This document shows positions 43,466 through 52,618 of a DNA stretch of 64,000 bases, one piece after another. The stretch's first letter is position 1, and each line of letters opens with the position of its first letter. The notes below the pieces were generated by a model. The model was not told the origin of the DNA, searched no databases, and saw only the letters and a list, made by a program, of their open reading frames with translations. Origin of the DNA: CAWVSB01 sp036960375 (GTDB taxonomy: Bacteria > Pseudomonadota > Gammaproteobacteria > Pseudomonadales > CAWVSB01); assembly GCA_036960375.1 (NCBI GenBank), contig JBALVY010000002.1:682001-746000 (forward strand), given 5' to 3'. The translations under genes were made by a program, and so were the position numbers.

Positions 43466-44593
43466 ATGACCGATACCTCCGGTCGAGGGGATACCGATAG
43501 TTTTCTTGAATTATTCCTCGCGGATATTCCTCTTATTGATACTCGCGCGCCGGTAGAGTTTGCCAAAGGATCTTTTCCCAATGCGGTAAATATTCCCCTG
43601 ATGAGCGATGCCGAGCGTGAACAGGTGGGCACCTGTTATAAAAATCAGGGGCAGGACGCCGCCATTGAGCTAGGTCACCGGCTGGTGAGTGGAGATACCA
43701 AACAGCAGCGGGTCGCGGCATGGGCTGAGTTTGCCAGGCAACATCCTGAGGGTTATCTCTATTGTTTTCGCGGTGGTTTGCGCTCCCAAATTTGCCAGCA
43801 GTGGATGACCGAAGCAGAGGTACCCTATCCCCGTATTACTGGCGGTTATAAGGCTATGCGCCGCTTTTTGATAGATTCCATCGAGAGTATTAGTCTGAAC
43901 AGTCAGTTATTGATTGTTGCCGGTCAAACCGGCTGTGGTAAAACCGAAATCATGCGCGGTGTGCCAGGCACGGTAGATCTGGAAGAGTTGGCTCATCATC
44001 GAGGTAGTGCGTTTGGCAAACGTGCAGGCGCACAGCCCACTCAAATTGATTTCGAGAATGCAGTAGCGGTTGAATTATTGCGTCAATATCACCGGCGTGC
44101 CGGCTACCCTATAATACTTGAAGACGAGAGCCATCTGATTGGCCGCTGCGCTTTGCCGCTTGCGCTTGAAACCGCGATGAAGACTACACCGATGGCGGTG
44201 GTAGAAGTCAGTCTTGAGCAGCGTGTGGAGCATACCTTTGCTAACTACATATTACATAAGCTGACCGAGTGGCAACAATACGCAGGAACTGAAACGGGTT
44301 TTAAGAGCTTTGCTGATGATTTGACTCAGTCGCTAGATAACATTCGCCGCCGCCTCGGAGGCGAGCGTCATGGGCAGTTGTCTGCAATACTCGAACAATC
44401 TTTAGTGGAACATTTACAAGGTGATGGCAGCTTGCACCGTGAGTGGATACGGCCATTGCTGGAAGAATATTACGACCCTATGTACAACTATCAGTTAGAA
44501 AAGAAAACAGAGCGTATTGTGTTTCGTGGCGACGACCTACAAGTGCGTGAATATCTAATGCATTTGGAACAACAACGAGAAGATCATGCTTAA
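43466..44593 (+). CDS. selU: tRNA 2-selenouridine synthase
   Basis: 375 residues. SelU (MnmH) replaces sulfur with selenium at the wobble uridine of some tRNAs, using selenophosphate from SelD. N-terminal rhodanese domain (about 10-130) with the active cysteine in YLYCFRGGLRSQ; a P-loop NTPase-like domain follows with Walker A GQTGCGKTE (about residues 151-159). It starts immediately after selD, and its last 8 bases overlap the next gene, so the three are translationally coupled. Confidence 0.94.
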   Translation: MTDTSGRGDTDSFLELFLADIPLIDTRAPVEFAKGSFPNAVNIPLMSDAEREQVGTCYKNQGQDAAIELGHRLVSGDTKQQRVAAWAEFARQHPEGYLYCFRGGLRSQICQQWMTEAEVPYPRITGGYKAMRRFLIDSIESISLNSQLLIVAGQTGCGKTEIMRGVPGTVDLEELAHHRGSAFGKRAGAQPTQIDFENAVAVELLRQYHRRAGYPIILEDESHLIGRCALPLALETAMKTTPMAVVEVSLEQRVEHTFANYILHKLTEWQQYAGTETGFKSFADDLTQSLDNIRRRLGGERHGQLSAILEQSLVEHLQGDGSLHREWIRPLLEEYYDPMYNYQLEKKTERIVFRGDDLQVREYLMHLEQQREDHA

Positions 44594-45437
44594 AAATATT
44601 CTAATGACTGTGTTTTTTCTATTTAGCCTGCAGGCTCAGGCAGCTACCTTTACTTTTACGGCGATACCCGATGAAGATGAATCGCGACTACAGCAGCGCT
44701 TCGATAAAGTCGCTGAATATCTTAGCGTCCAGTTGGGGGTGGAGGTTAATTATATCCCGGTTAAATCTTATGCGGCGGCGGTGACGGCTTTTCGTAATAA
44801 CCAGGTTCAATTGGCCTGGTTTGGTGGCTTGTCAGGTGTCAGGGCCAGGCAGCAGGTAGAGGGCTCTGAGGCATTGGCGCAGGGTTTTGAAGATCAGTCT
44901 TTTGAAACTTATTTTATTGCACACCATAGCGCGGCTATTCAGCCATCCGACAGTTTTCCTGCGGCGATACGCGGCAAGACCTTTACTTTCGGCTCCAAAG
45001 GTTCAACTTCGGGGCGGCTAATGCCCGAGTATTACATACGACAGAATTTAAAAGCCGCACCTGCCCAAGTATTTGAGCGGGTGGGCTATTCCGGCGATCA
45101 CAGCCGGACTATTGCACAGGTGCAGGCGGGTGCGTGGCAGCTGGGCGCGGTTAATTATAAAGTCTGGGAGACCGAAATGGCCGCTGGAAAAATTGATCCA
45201 ACTAAAGTACAAGTTATTTGGACGACACCAGCCTATCCTGATTACCAGTGGTCCGTACGCGGCGATATCGACCAGCAGTTTGGTGAGGGTTTCAAACTTC
45301 GTCTGCAAAAAACTCTACTGGATATGAGTGATCCTGACTTGCTGCAAAGTTTCCCCAGACAATCATTCATACCGGCTAGCAATAGTGATTACCAGCCGAT
45401 TGAAGACGTCGCCCGCAGTATTGGTTTATTGGATTAA
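44586..45437 (+). CDS. PhnD-like substrate-binding protein, putative selenium-oxyanion importer
   Basis: 283-residue periplasmic binding protein with a signal peptide (cleavage after LQAQA). The PhnD/phosphonate-type features are present: FTAIPDEDESRLQQRF, YAAAVTAFRNNQVQLAWFGGLSG, and GSTSGRLMPEYYI. Proteins of this subfamily next to selD/selU are commonly named putative selenate transporter subunits on context. Direct ligand binding cannot be read here; phosphonate, phosphite or another oxyanion is possible. Overlaps selU by 8 bases and precedes the ATPase by 5. Confidence 0.85.
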   Translation: MLKNILMTVFFLFSLQAQAATFTFTAIPDEDESRLQQRFDKVAEYLSVQLGVEVNYIPVKSYAAAVTAFRNNQVQLAWFGGLSGVRARQQVEGSEALAQGFEDQSFETYFIAHHSAAIQPSDSFPAAIRGKTFTFGSKGSTSGRLMPEYYIRQNLKAAPAQVFERVGYSGDHSRTIAQVQAGAWQLGAVNYKVWETEMAAGKIDPTKVQVIWTTPAYPDYQWSVRGDIDQQFGEGFKLRLQKTLLDMSDPDLLQSFPRQSFIPASNSDYQPIEDVARSIGLLD

Positions 45438-45442
45438 ATTAG

Positions 45443-46096
45443 ATGCTGCTGAGTTTTAGCAATCACAAGCTGGCATATGGCTCCCGTATTGTGCTGCCGA
45501 ATATTACGCTCAGAATTAATGCCGGTGAAAAAGTTGCGCTAGTCGGGCCATCAGGTGCAGGCAAGAGTACCTTACTTAATGCGCTTTACCACCAGGTTGC
45601 AGAGCAAGCCGCCTTATGCCCACAGGATTACGGCCTGGTTGGTATCTTATCCGTTTATAACAATATCTATATGGGTCAGCTAGAGCGGCACTCTGCTTTA
45701 TATAATTTGTGGAATCTCATTCGCCCCATTCCGTCTCATCGCCAGTTGGTGGCTAACTTGGCCGCAGAGCTTGGTCTTGAAGGACTGCTGGATCGCTCGG
45801 TTGATTCACTTTCTGGCGGGCAGCGACAAAGGGTAGCTCTGGGGCGAGCGATGTATCGACAGCAGGCAACATTTTTTGGTGACGAACCGGTATCCAGCCT
45901 GGATCCACTGCAGGGCAAGTTGATTCTGCAATCAGTTCTTAGTCGTCATCAAACCGCCGTTGTCGCTTTGCATAATCGTCACTTGGCTCTCGAGGTATTT
46001 GATCGTGTTATCGGTATTAAGGATGGGGCTATTATTATTGACTGCCCCGTGTCTGAGTTAGAGCCCCAACAGCTTGAAGGTTTTTATGCCCGCTAG
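45443..46096 (+). CDS. ABC transporter ATPase (PhnC-like)
   Basis: 217-residue ABC ATPase: Walker A GPSGAGKST, signature LSGGQRQRVALGRAM, Walker B TFFGDEPVSSLDP, H-loop ALHNRH. It energises import with the neighbouring permease and binding protein. Part of the selD-selU-ABC series; it overlaps the permease start by 11 bases. Confidence 0.92.
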   Translation: MLLSFSNHKLAYGSRIVLPNITLRINAGEKVALVGPSGAGKSTLLNALYHQVAEQAALCPQDYGLVGILSVYNNIYMGQLERHSALYNLWNLIRPIPSHRQLVANLAAELGLEGLLDRSVDSLSGGQRQRVALGRAMYRQQATFFGDEPVSSLDPLQGKLILQSVLSRHQTAVVALHNRHLALEVFDRVIGIKDGAIIIDCPVSELEPQQLEGFYAR

Positions 46097-47555
46097 CGGT
46101 AATCAGCTGGCGCGTGTCAGCTTATTGCTTATCGCGCTGGCCTTGCTGTGTTTGCCTTTTGCTGATCTGGCGATTTATAGCGTTGAACCCTGGACAGAAT
46201 TGAGTCGTATGTTATCCGGCGTATTGCGGCCCGATTGGAGTCACTGGCAGATATTGTTACAGGCTATTGTGCAAACAGTCGCTTTTGCCATTTTGGCTGT
46301 GGCTGCCTCAAGTATTATTGGTTTACTGCTGGCGCTGTGGTTTCACCATCGTATTATCCGCGTCTTCTGCGCCAGTACGCGCTCCGTCCACGAGCTCTTC
46401 TGGGGCTTGATTTTCATGCAGGTATTTGGGCTGTCACCGCTGACGGGTTTGTTGGCTATCATGGTTCCGTTTAGTGGCGTTTTTGCGCGCGTCTATGCCG
46501 AGATACTCGAGCGCCAATCGCCGTTGCCTGGCACAACACTGCCGCCGACAGTAGACCGCCTGAGTCGCCATGCCTATACCCTCTTGGCGCAAGCCTGGGG
46601 AGAACTGACCAGCTATACCCGCTATCGTTTTGAGTGTGCTTTGCGTTCCAGTACTGTGCTGGGTTTCATTGGCTTGCCGACGCTGGGGTTTTATCTGGAA
46701 ACGGCTTTTAAACAAGGCCAGTATCACGAGGCAGCGGCTATGCTGCTGTTATTTTTTGGCTTGATCGCCAGTATCCGTTTTTGGTTGCGTCCCGTATTGA
46801 TTCCCATTTTTTTGCTGCTTGCCGTGTGGGTGTTGCCCGAGTCGCCGACAGTGGATAGTGGATACTTTTGGCAATTTATCAGTCGTGATATTTGGCCCGG
46901 TGCACTACTTGCTGGTGACCTGGTCGGTACTGTGCAGTGGTATGGCCAACAACTGGTGCAGGTGGCAGTGCCCGCGGTTTGGGATACTCTGGTGCTGTCG
47001 CAGGTGGCCTTGTTATTGACCGGCGTATTAGCCTTGTTCTGTTACGGCTGGGCAAGCAAGCCTTTAGTGGTCAAACCAGTATATTTGTTGGGGCATGTAT
47101 TACTTCTTGTTATGCGGTCGACGCCCGAAATGGTCTTTGCTTTTGTCCTGCTGTTATTGTTTGGTCCTTCGGGTTTACCGGCAGTGATTGCTTTGGCTCT
47201 GCATAATGGCGGTTTAATCGCCTATTTATTGGCAGCGAAAAGTGATCAACTTCAATTGAGGGAAGACGCACCAAAGGGCTTAAATCTGTATTTGTATGAA
47301 TTATGCCCCAGGCTTTATTCAGGTTTTATGGCTCTGCTATTGTATCGATGGGAAGTGATTATAAGAGAGAGTGCCATCCTGGGTATTCTGGGTCTTACCA
47401 CGCTGGGTTTTTATATCGATTCCGCTTTTGAAGATATCCGCTACGACCGGGCTTTATTTCTTATTGTGATTGCTGCGCTGTTAAATATCGGCGTTGATAG
47501 CTTTGCCCGTCGACTGCGCCGCTATTGTCAGCTGCAATCGGTAGCCGTTAGCTAG
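46086..47555 (+). CDS. ABC permease, tandem-fused double-length (PhnE-like)
   Basis: 489 residues from ATG 46086 (GAAGG 5 bases before, in preference to an upstream TTG). The protein contains two permease units: the first with ESARSTRSVHELFWGLIF-type conserved loop (RSVHELFWG) and ATPase-contact FECALRSSTVLGFIGLPTLGFYLETAF; the second repeats it as RSTPEMVFAFVLL and REDAPKGL...RESAILGILGLTTLGFYIDSAF. PhnE is normally a half-length homodimer, so this gene fuses two copies. It completes the importer downstream of selU. The convergent hydrolase gene overlaps its end by 8 bases. Confidence 0.88.
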   Translation: MPASGNQLARVSLLLIALALLCLPFADLAIYSVEPWTELSRMLSGVLRPDWSHWQILLQAIVQTVAFAILAVAASSIIGLLLALWFHHRIIRVFCASTRSVHELFWGLIFMQVFGLSPLTGLLAIMVPFSGVFARVYAEILERQSPLPGTTLPPTVDRLSRHAYTLLAQAWGELTSYTRYRFECALRSSTVLGFIGLPTLGFYLETAFKQGQYHEAAAMLLLFFGLIASIRFWLRPVLIPIFLLLAVWVLPESPTVDSGYFWQFISRDIWPGALLAGDLVGTVQWYGQQLVQVAVPAVWDTLVLSQVALLLTGVLALFCYGWASKPLVVKPVYLLGHVLLLVMRSTPEMVFAFVLLLLFGPSGLPAVIALALHNGGLIAYLLAAKSDQLQLREDAPKGLNLYLYELCPRLYSGFMALLLYRWEVIIRESAILGILGLTTLGFYIDSAFEDIRYDRALFLIVIAALLNIGVDSFARRLRRYCQLQSVAVS

Positions 47556-48462
47556 GGAGCCTTTGAGAGGCTCCCTGTTGTCGGGCGTGAGAGCCGATCA
47601 ATTCTGCAAAGTGTGACATCAAGGGTCGAGGCAAGTCGTGACCCATACCATCAATTAATTCCAGCTTAGATCCTTGCACCAGTCGGGCGGTGTCAATACC
47701 GCCGGAAACCGGCACCAGTACGTCCTCTTTTCCGTGGATAACGAGGGTGGGTTTTCTAATGCTCTTGAGTATTTTTGTTCTGTCGCCACTGGCCATAATA
47801 GCCGCCGCCTGGCGTTTATAGCCCATGGGATGATAAGAGCGCCGATAGGCTTCGAGCATTCTTTCGCGTAATACATCCTGGTCTACGCTGAAGCCCGGAC
47901 TACCGATCATTGACCAGGTCTTGAGTGCATGTTTAATGTAGTCTTCTTCACCAGTACCCTTGGGGCGACGGACTAGTTGTCGTGTCACTTTGGCGCTGGG
48001 GGAGGGCAGCCCGCGTCGGCCGCTGGTTGACATAATAGAAGTGAGGGATAAAACTCTTTCCGGGAAATGCCCGGTAACCAATTGCGCAATCATTCCGCCC
48101 ATTGAAGCGCCAACAACATGCGCGGCGCCAATGTCGAGAGCGTCCATCAATCCCACCGTATCGTGTGCCATATCCAATAATCGATAAGGTACTTTGGACT
48201 TCAGGTTTAACCGAGACAATAGCAATAACTTTAATAGCCCGGGAGTTTTGCTGTTTTCGAGTTTTTCAGATAGCCCAATGTCTCGATTATCAAAGCGAAT
48301 TACCCTAAAACCCTGATCTACCAGACCCATGCAGAATTCTTCTGGCCAGGCGATCATCTGCGTGCCCAGCCCCATGATCAATATTATGGCGGGGTGGTCT
48401 GCCTGACCAAACTCGTCGTAGGCTATTTGCAGGCCATTGGCTTCAATAAATTTGTGCGACAT
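47548..48462 (-). CDS. Alpha/beta hydrolase
   Basis: 304-residue alpha/beta hydrolase. Oxyanion-hole IMGLGTQM, nucleophile elbow GASMGG (Ser), Asp in HGKEDVLVP and the last His in IDGMGHDLP. No signal peptide, so cytoplasmic. Family members are esterases, lactonases or C-C hydrolases. It is the last gene of a minus-strand series fadD-wax ester synthase-hydrolase-hydrolase, suggesting a role in lipid or ester turnover. Its 3' end is overlapped by the convergent ABC permease gene. Confidence 0.85.
   Translation of the reverse strand: MSHKFIEANGLQIAYDEFGQADHPAIILIMGLGTQMIAWPEEFCMGLVDQGFRVIRFDNRDIGLSEKLENSKTPGLLKLLLLSRLNLKSKVPYRLLDMAHDTVGLMDALDIGAAHVVGASMGGMIAQLVTGHFPERVLSLTSIMSTSGRRGLPSPSAKVTRQLVRRPKGTGEEDYIKHALKTWSMIGSPGFSVDQDVLRERMLEAYRRSYHPMGYKRQAAAIMASGDRTKILKSIRKPTLVIHGKEDVLVPVSGGIDTARLVQGSKLELIDGMGHDLPRPLMSHFAELIGSHARQQGASQRLPS
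47554..47576 (+). terminator. Hairpin at converging gene ends
   Basis: AGGGAGCC, a 7-base loop, GGCTCCCT spans the permease stop codon and lies inside the last codons of the opposite hydrolase gene. The 8-bp stem is GC-rich but not followed by a strong T-run, so termination strength is uncertain. Confidence 0.5.
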
Positions 48463-48482
48463 ATAGCGTAAGGCTCTCGGTT

Positions 48483-49262
48483 CTAAACATTTAACGGAGT
48501 AGGGAATATCACCTTCCGGTGACCTGTTCGTTCAAAGGCTTGCCATTGTTTGATGGGCTGGGCCAAACGATCTGCCAGTACATGCCAAACTGTGGAATTC
48601 AGTGTCAAACCACAATGGCAGCCACGCACTTCAATGTTTTCGGTTTTCTCATGGCCATCAAGTTGAACTGACAGGCCCCAGCTCACAACGCCGTCTGCTT
48701 TAGAATAAATCGAGGTAGTGGGTACTGGCGGCGCAAGGTGCATATGTTGCTTGTCTTCCACTTCAACCCGGTCTGGGTTTAGCAGGCGATAGAGCTGCCC
48801 GGAAGGGGTAGGCATATCGCGCCCTTTACCGAATGGGCTGCCCAGAGTGATGACCTGACGAACCATTTCGGGGTAATGTCGCGCGATTTCTCGGGCGTAT
48901 ACACCGCCGAGGCTGTGGCCAATAATACTGATAGGGCCGTTGCTGTGCTGGTGCAGTTGTTCCAGACGGTGAAGCATGTCTTCTACGGTTTCGGGTTTTG
49001 GGCCAAGATTAGTGCCCTGATTCCAGCCGACCGCCATATACCCAAGCGCCTGCAGGTATTTACGTAGAGGACGGTTATAGCTGTCCGAGCCCATAAAACC
49101 GGGTATCACCATGACCGCATGCCCGTCACCTGTAGGCGATTTTTGCAACCAACGTTTCGATGCCCGCAATACCGCAATATCCTGAATAGTACGTGGTAGC
49201 TCAGTCAAAGCGTGACGTCTATAGGGTACTCGTGAAGCACTGGCGATTACCTGCTCTCTCAT
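48483..49262 (-). CDS. Alpha/beta-fold lipase/esterase
   Basis: 259 residues with the nucleophile elbow GHSLGG, preceded by AVMVIPGFMGSDSYNRPL typical of triacylglycerol-lipase-like alpha/beta hydrolases. No signal sequence. Its start overlaps the wax ester synthase stop by 4 bases (ATGA), so the two are translationally coupled, which suggests acting on neutral lipids made by that enzyme or regulating their turnover. Confidence 0.85.
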   Translation of the reverse strand: MREQVIASASRVPYRRHALTELPRTIQDIAVLRASKRWLQKSPTGDGHAVMVIPGFMGSDSYNRPLRKYLQALGYMAVGWNQGTNLGPKPETVEDMLHRLEQLHQHSNGPISIIGHSLGGVYAREIARHYPEMVRQVITLGSPFGKGRDMPTPSGQLYRLLNPDRVEVEDKQHMHLAPPVPTTSIYSKADGVVSWGLSVQLDGHEKTENIEVRGCHCGLTLNSTVWHVLADRLAQPIKQWQAFERTGHRKVIFPTPLNV

Positions 49263-50695
49263 GCGGAGCTTTCCTTGGTGTGGATCAGGGCTGCTTCTTT
49301 TAGCTCATTAAATGACTCCTCTATACACTCTACATAAAAGGCCGGGTCGGGCATCATTTCTCGACAGCTGGTGACGGATACATTGAGTTGACCACAATAG
49401 CTGGAAATGACGTGGAACAAGCCATTGCCGTCCAGAGGAGGCCCCAGGCCGTAACTATTTACCATGCGCGCACCGGTGTAATACAGTGGTATCTGTGGGC
49501 CCGGAACGTTGGTAATGACGCAGTTGTAGGCTGGCTTAATTTTGTTGGCCAAGCCCCAGCTGCTGGCAAGTCTAGCTGCGCTGGCGGTCAAGGTTGCAGG
49601 GATGAACTGGTTATAGTCGGTCATCGCCTTAGCACCGATGGCATTGGTCAATTGCTTGGCGTTGGCCGTACCTTCATGTACTGCCTCCAGGCGCTCGTAT
49701 GCATCTTCTATATCACTGCATAGTGCGACAGTCATTTGCGTTACCTGATTGCCGCCCGTACCGGATTGATCTTCGGTGCGAAGATTTACCGGCGCCATGG
49801 CTACCAGTGATTCTTCAGGTAATTCGTCGTGATGTGCAAGATACTTACGCAACGCTCCGCCACAAATGGCTAAAGCCACGTCGTTGACGGTAGCGCCTGC
49901 GACACTATTCTTGATTTTACGGATTTCCTGGAAATCAAAGGTGGCGGCATCGAATATCCGATGCGGAGAGATAGTGCCGCTAAAACGCGTGCGTGGTATG
50001 TTTGTAATTCTCTCAAGTTTACCGGTAGTCAGACCTGCAATAGTCCGTGCAACGCCTGGAATAGTATTGCGGGCAACACTTAGAAAACGGAACGGTTTTT
50101 TGATCGAGTTAATTTGTGACTTGACTATCAAGTCCCAGGAAGAGGGAGCCTTTTCTGGCTTGATGACTACGACGTCCTTTTTTGCGACTGCATAATCAGG
50201 AGACAGGTCGTGGATGGCGACGGCTATTTGAGCGCTCGAAGCGCCATCGACGGCGGCATGATGAACCTTGTTAAATACTGCAAAAGACCCTTTAGGGCAG
50301 CCCTCTACATTGTCCAGGCCTTCTATTATATACATTTCCCATAGCGGGCGGCTACGGTCAAGCGGGCGGGCATGCAGGCGTGCTATCAGTATACACAGCT
50401 GACGCCAGTCGCCGGGTGCGGGCAATGCCATATGGCGAATATGGAATTCGGCATCGAAACTACCCTCCGTTCGCCAATAAGGATGGTCCAAACTCATCGG
50501 CACGTTAACCAGGACATTGGTCATAGAAGGCACTCGGCACGAGCGCGCTTCGGTATTCTTAAGGATTTCCTTGAATCGCACCTTGCCGTTGGGGGCTGTA
50601 CTTGGGTCGTATATGACAACGCTCGAGATGTGCATCGGCGTATTGGCTGTTTCAAGGTAAAGAAATGAGGCATCTAGCCCGGTCAACTGTTGCAT
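49259..50695 (-). CDS. Wax ester synthase/acyl-CoA:diacylglycerol acyltransferase
   Basis: 478-residue WS/DGAT enzyme. The catalytic HHAAVDG is at residues 145-151, with the family-typical start QLTGLDASFLYLET and a late CNCVITNVPGPQIPLYYTGA-like stretch (NVPGPQIPLY). It esterifies acyl-CoA with fatty alcohol or diacylglycerol to build wax ester or triacylglycerol, a carbon store common in marine gammaproteobacteria. It is preceded by 3 bases by the fadD gene, so CoA activation and storage are co-expressed, and is coupled to a downstream lipase. Confidence 0.94.
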   Translation of the reverse strand: MQQLTGLDASFLYLETANTPMHISSVVIYDPSTAPNGKVRFKEILKNTEARSCRVPSMTNVLVNVPMSLDHPYWRTEGSFDAEFHIRHMALPAPGDWRQLCILIARLHARPLDRSRPLWEMYIIEGLDNVEGCPKGSFAVFNKVHHAAVDGASSAQIAVAIHDLSPDYAVAKKDVVVIKPEKAPSSWDLIVKSQINSIKKPFRFLSVARNTIPGVARTIAGLTTGKLERITNIPRTRFSGTISPHRIFDAATFDFQEIRKIKNSVAGATVNDVALAICGGALRKYLAHHDELPEESLVAMAPVNLRTEDQSGTGGNQVTQMTVALCSDIEDAYERLEAVHEGTANAKQLTNAIGAKAMTDYNQFIPATLTASAARLASSWGLANKIKPAYNCVITNVPGPQIPLYYTGARMVNSYGLGPPLDGNGLFHVISSYCGQLNVSVTSCREMMPDPAFYVECIEESFNELKEAALIHTKESSA

Positions 50696-50698
50696 GAT

Positions 50699-52321
50699 TT
50701 ATCCTTTCACTGCCAGGTCGCGTAGTTCCCGTCGCAAAATTTTACCGACCGGTGATTTAGGTAAGTCCTCACTGAAGATGATATGTCGTGGCACTTTGTA
50801 TGCAGTTAATTGCTCGCGACAATAATTGCGTAAGTCATCCTCGGTAAGCTTAGGGTTGGTTGAAACAACAAAAAGTTTTACTGCCTCGCCGCTTTTACTG
50901 TCGGGTATGCCGACTGCGGCCGCTTCAATAATATCGGGGTGGGTATATACAACGTCTTCAATTTCATTGGGGTAGACATTAAAACCTGAGACAAGAATCA
51001 TGTCTTTCAAACGATCGACGATACTGATAAATCCGTCTTGTTGGATAATGGCTACATCGCCGGTAGCAAACCAACCGTCTTTGTCGATGGACTCGGCAGT
51101 GGCTTCGGGGCGCTGCCAGTAGCCCTGCATTACTTGCGGTCCGCGTACCAGCAGTTCACCTCTTTCACCGGCGGGGAGGGTATTGCCCTGGTCGTCTACT
51201 ACTTTCACTTCCTGAGCAATCATGGCTTGTCCCACGGTACCCAACTGCCGTTTTTCATATGCATTACAGGTGAGGGCAGCGGAAGTTTCGGATAAACCAT
51301 AACCTTCATAAATTTCTGAATTGGTGCGTTCAGACCACTCTTCGGCAATTTCTTTCACTAGGGCGGTACCGCCTGCGATGGTGCCTTTAAGGCGGCTAAA
51401 GTCTATCTCGTCAAATTCGGGGTGCTGCATGAGGGCGGTAAATAAGGTATTAACGCCGGCCAGCGATGTCATTGTGTAGGTTTTCATAGCACTAATAAGG
51501 CTGTCGATATCGCGAGGGTTGGCAATTAGTACGGATAGTGAGCCGGCAAACAATCCTGAGATGACATGAACCGTAAAGCCGTATACGTGATAAAGCGGCA
51601 TGGGCCCAATCATGATTTCATCGTCAATTGCTGTTAACTCCATCAATGCGGCAGACTGACGGCTGCCGGCAAACAGGTTGCCTTGGCTTAACATGGCGCC
51701 TTTGGCGACTCCGGTGGTGCCGCCGGTATATTGAAGTACCGCAATGTCGTCCATTGTCAGCTTAACATCCCCCAGCGCGTGTTCTGCTCCTGCTGCAAGA
51801 GCATCAGGCAGCGTGGTCAGGTTTTTCAAACTTGATTCAGGTGCCGGCTGCGCTTCAATCATGTCAAATACATTGGTGACAATGACGTGTTCAATAGAGG
51901 TTTGCGGTACCACTTTTTCAGCCATTGGCAGAAACTCAGCCAGTACCACCAGCGCTTTGGCTCCCGAATCATTAAACTGATGCAGTACTTCGCGTTCGGT
52001 ATACAAGGGGTTGGTATTGACCAGTATTATGCCCGCGCGTAATGCACCCCAGGCCACTACCGGGTATTGGGTGAGGTTTGGCAGCTGCACGGCGATACGG
52101 TCGCCTTGTTCCAAGTTGGCAACATTCACCAACCAGGAAGCGAAATTCCGGCTGAGTTTTTCTATCTCAGTAAAACTGGTTTCCAGACCCAGGCTGCTAT
52201 AGGCCGGCTTGTCGCCGTAGGTTTCGCAGGCGAGGAGAAAATTTTCTATGAGGTTCGCGTGTCCGTCAGTATTCAGTTCAGCGAGTTTTTGCTGTGCAAA
52301 GCTGGATGTATTCGTTGCCAT
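50699..52321 (-). CDS. fadD: Long-chain fatty acid-CoA ligase
   Basis: 540-residue AMP-forming acyl-CoA synthetase. The AMP-binding motif is YTGGTTGVAKGA, with YGLSETSAALT and GWFATGDVAII/DRLKDMILVSGFNVYPNEIEDV, and the C-terminal lysine in PKSPVGKILRREL. Activates a fatty acid or similar acid to acyl-CoA, feeding the adjacent WS/DGAT and the beta-oxidation genes across the regulator. Its upstream gap holds one of the two candidate operators (52461-52505). Confidence 0.9.
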   Translation of the reverse strand: MATNTSSFAQQKLAELNTDGHANLIENFLLACETYGDKPAYSSLGLETSFTEIEKLSRNFASWLVNVANLEQGDRIAVQLPNLTQYPVVAWGALRAGIILVNTNPLYTEREVLHQFNDSGAKALVVLAEFLPMAEKVVPQTSIEHVIVTNVFDMIEAQPAPESSLKNLTTLPDALAAGAEHALGDVKLTMDDIAVLQYTGGTTGVAKGAMLSQGNLFAGSRQSAALMELTAIDDEIMIGPMPLYHVYGFTVHVISGLFAGSLSVLIANPRDIDSLISAMKTYTMTSLAGVNTLFTALMQHPEFDEIDFSRLKGTIAGGTALVKEIAEEWSERTNSEIYEGYGLSETSAALTCNAYEKRQLGTVGQAMIAQEVKVVDDQGNTLPAGERGELLVRGPQVMQGYWQRPEATAESIDKDGWFATGDVAIIQQDGFISIVDRLKDMILVSGFNVYPNEIEDVVYTHPDIIEAAAVGIPDSKSGEAVKLFVVSTNPKLTEDDLRNYCREQLTAYKVPRHIIFSEDLPKSPVGKILRRELRDLAVKG

Positions 52322-52460
52322 AATATCGAACCCATATGTAATAGTTGGTTAATTAAGAACCCCTGTAGAGACCCTTAGCCAAGGATTAGGCTTATGCGAG
52401 AAGACTATTCCGCTGTAGCCCAAATACGATGCAATTCTGTTCTGATAGTGTGCTTATTGT

Positions 52461-52505
52461 GGTCAACAAGACCACAGAACACCATGACATGACATGTCCA
52501 GTTGA
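52461..52505. promoter_or_regulatory. Candidate operator 1 (inverted partner of 53501-53545)
   Basis: 45 bases whose sequence, read on the plus strand, matches the reverse complement of 53501-53545 at 41 of the first 44 bases. Core: GAACACCATGACATGACATG followed by TCCAGTTG, identical in both. It contains the palindrome GACATGTC. It lies 140 bases upstream of the fadD start and about 114 bases past the regulator gene's end, so it may control fadD. Confidence 0.6.
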
Positions 52506-52618
52506 TGATGTCGTTGACTACAGACGCCGTTATGCAGATATTTGTCGCGCCTGTGAAATAATTGGGGTTTTGAGTGTTCAAAAAATGATCAATTTAGACT
52601 TTCGACAGACGTTATTAT

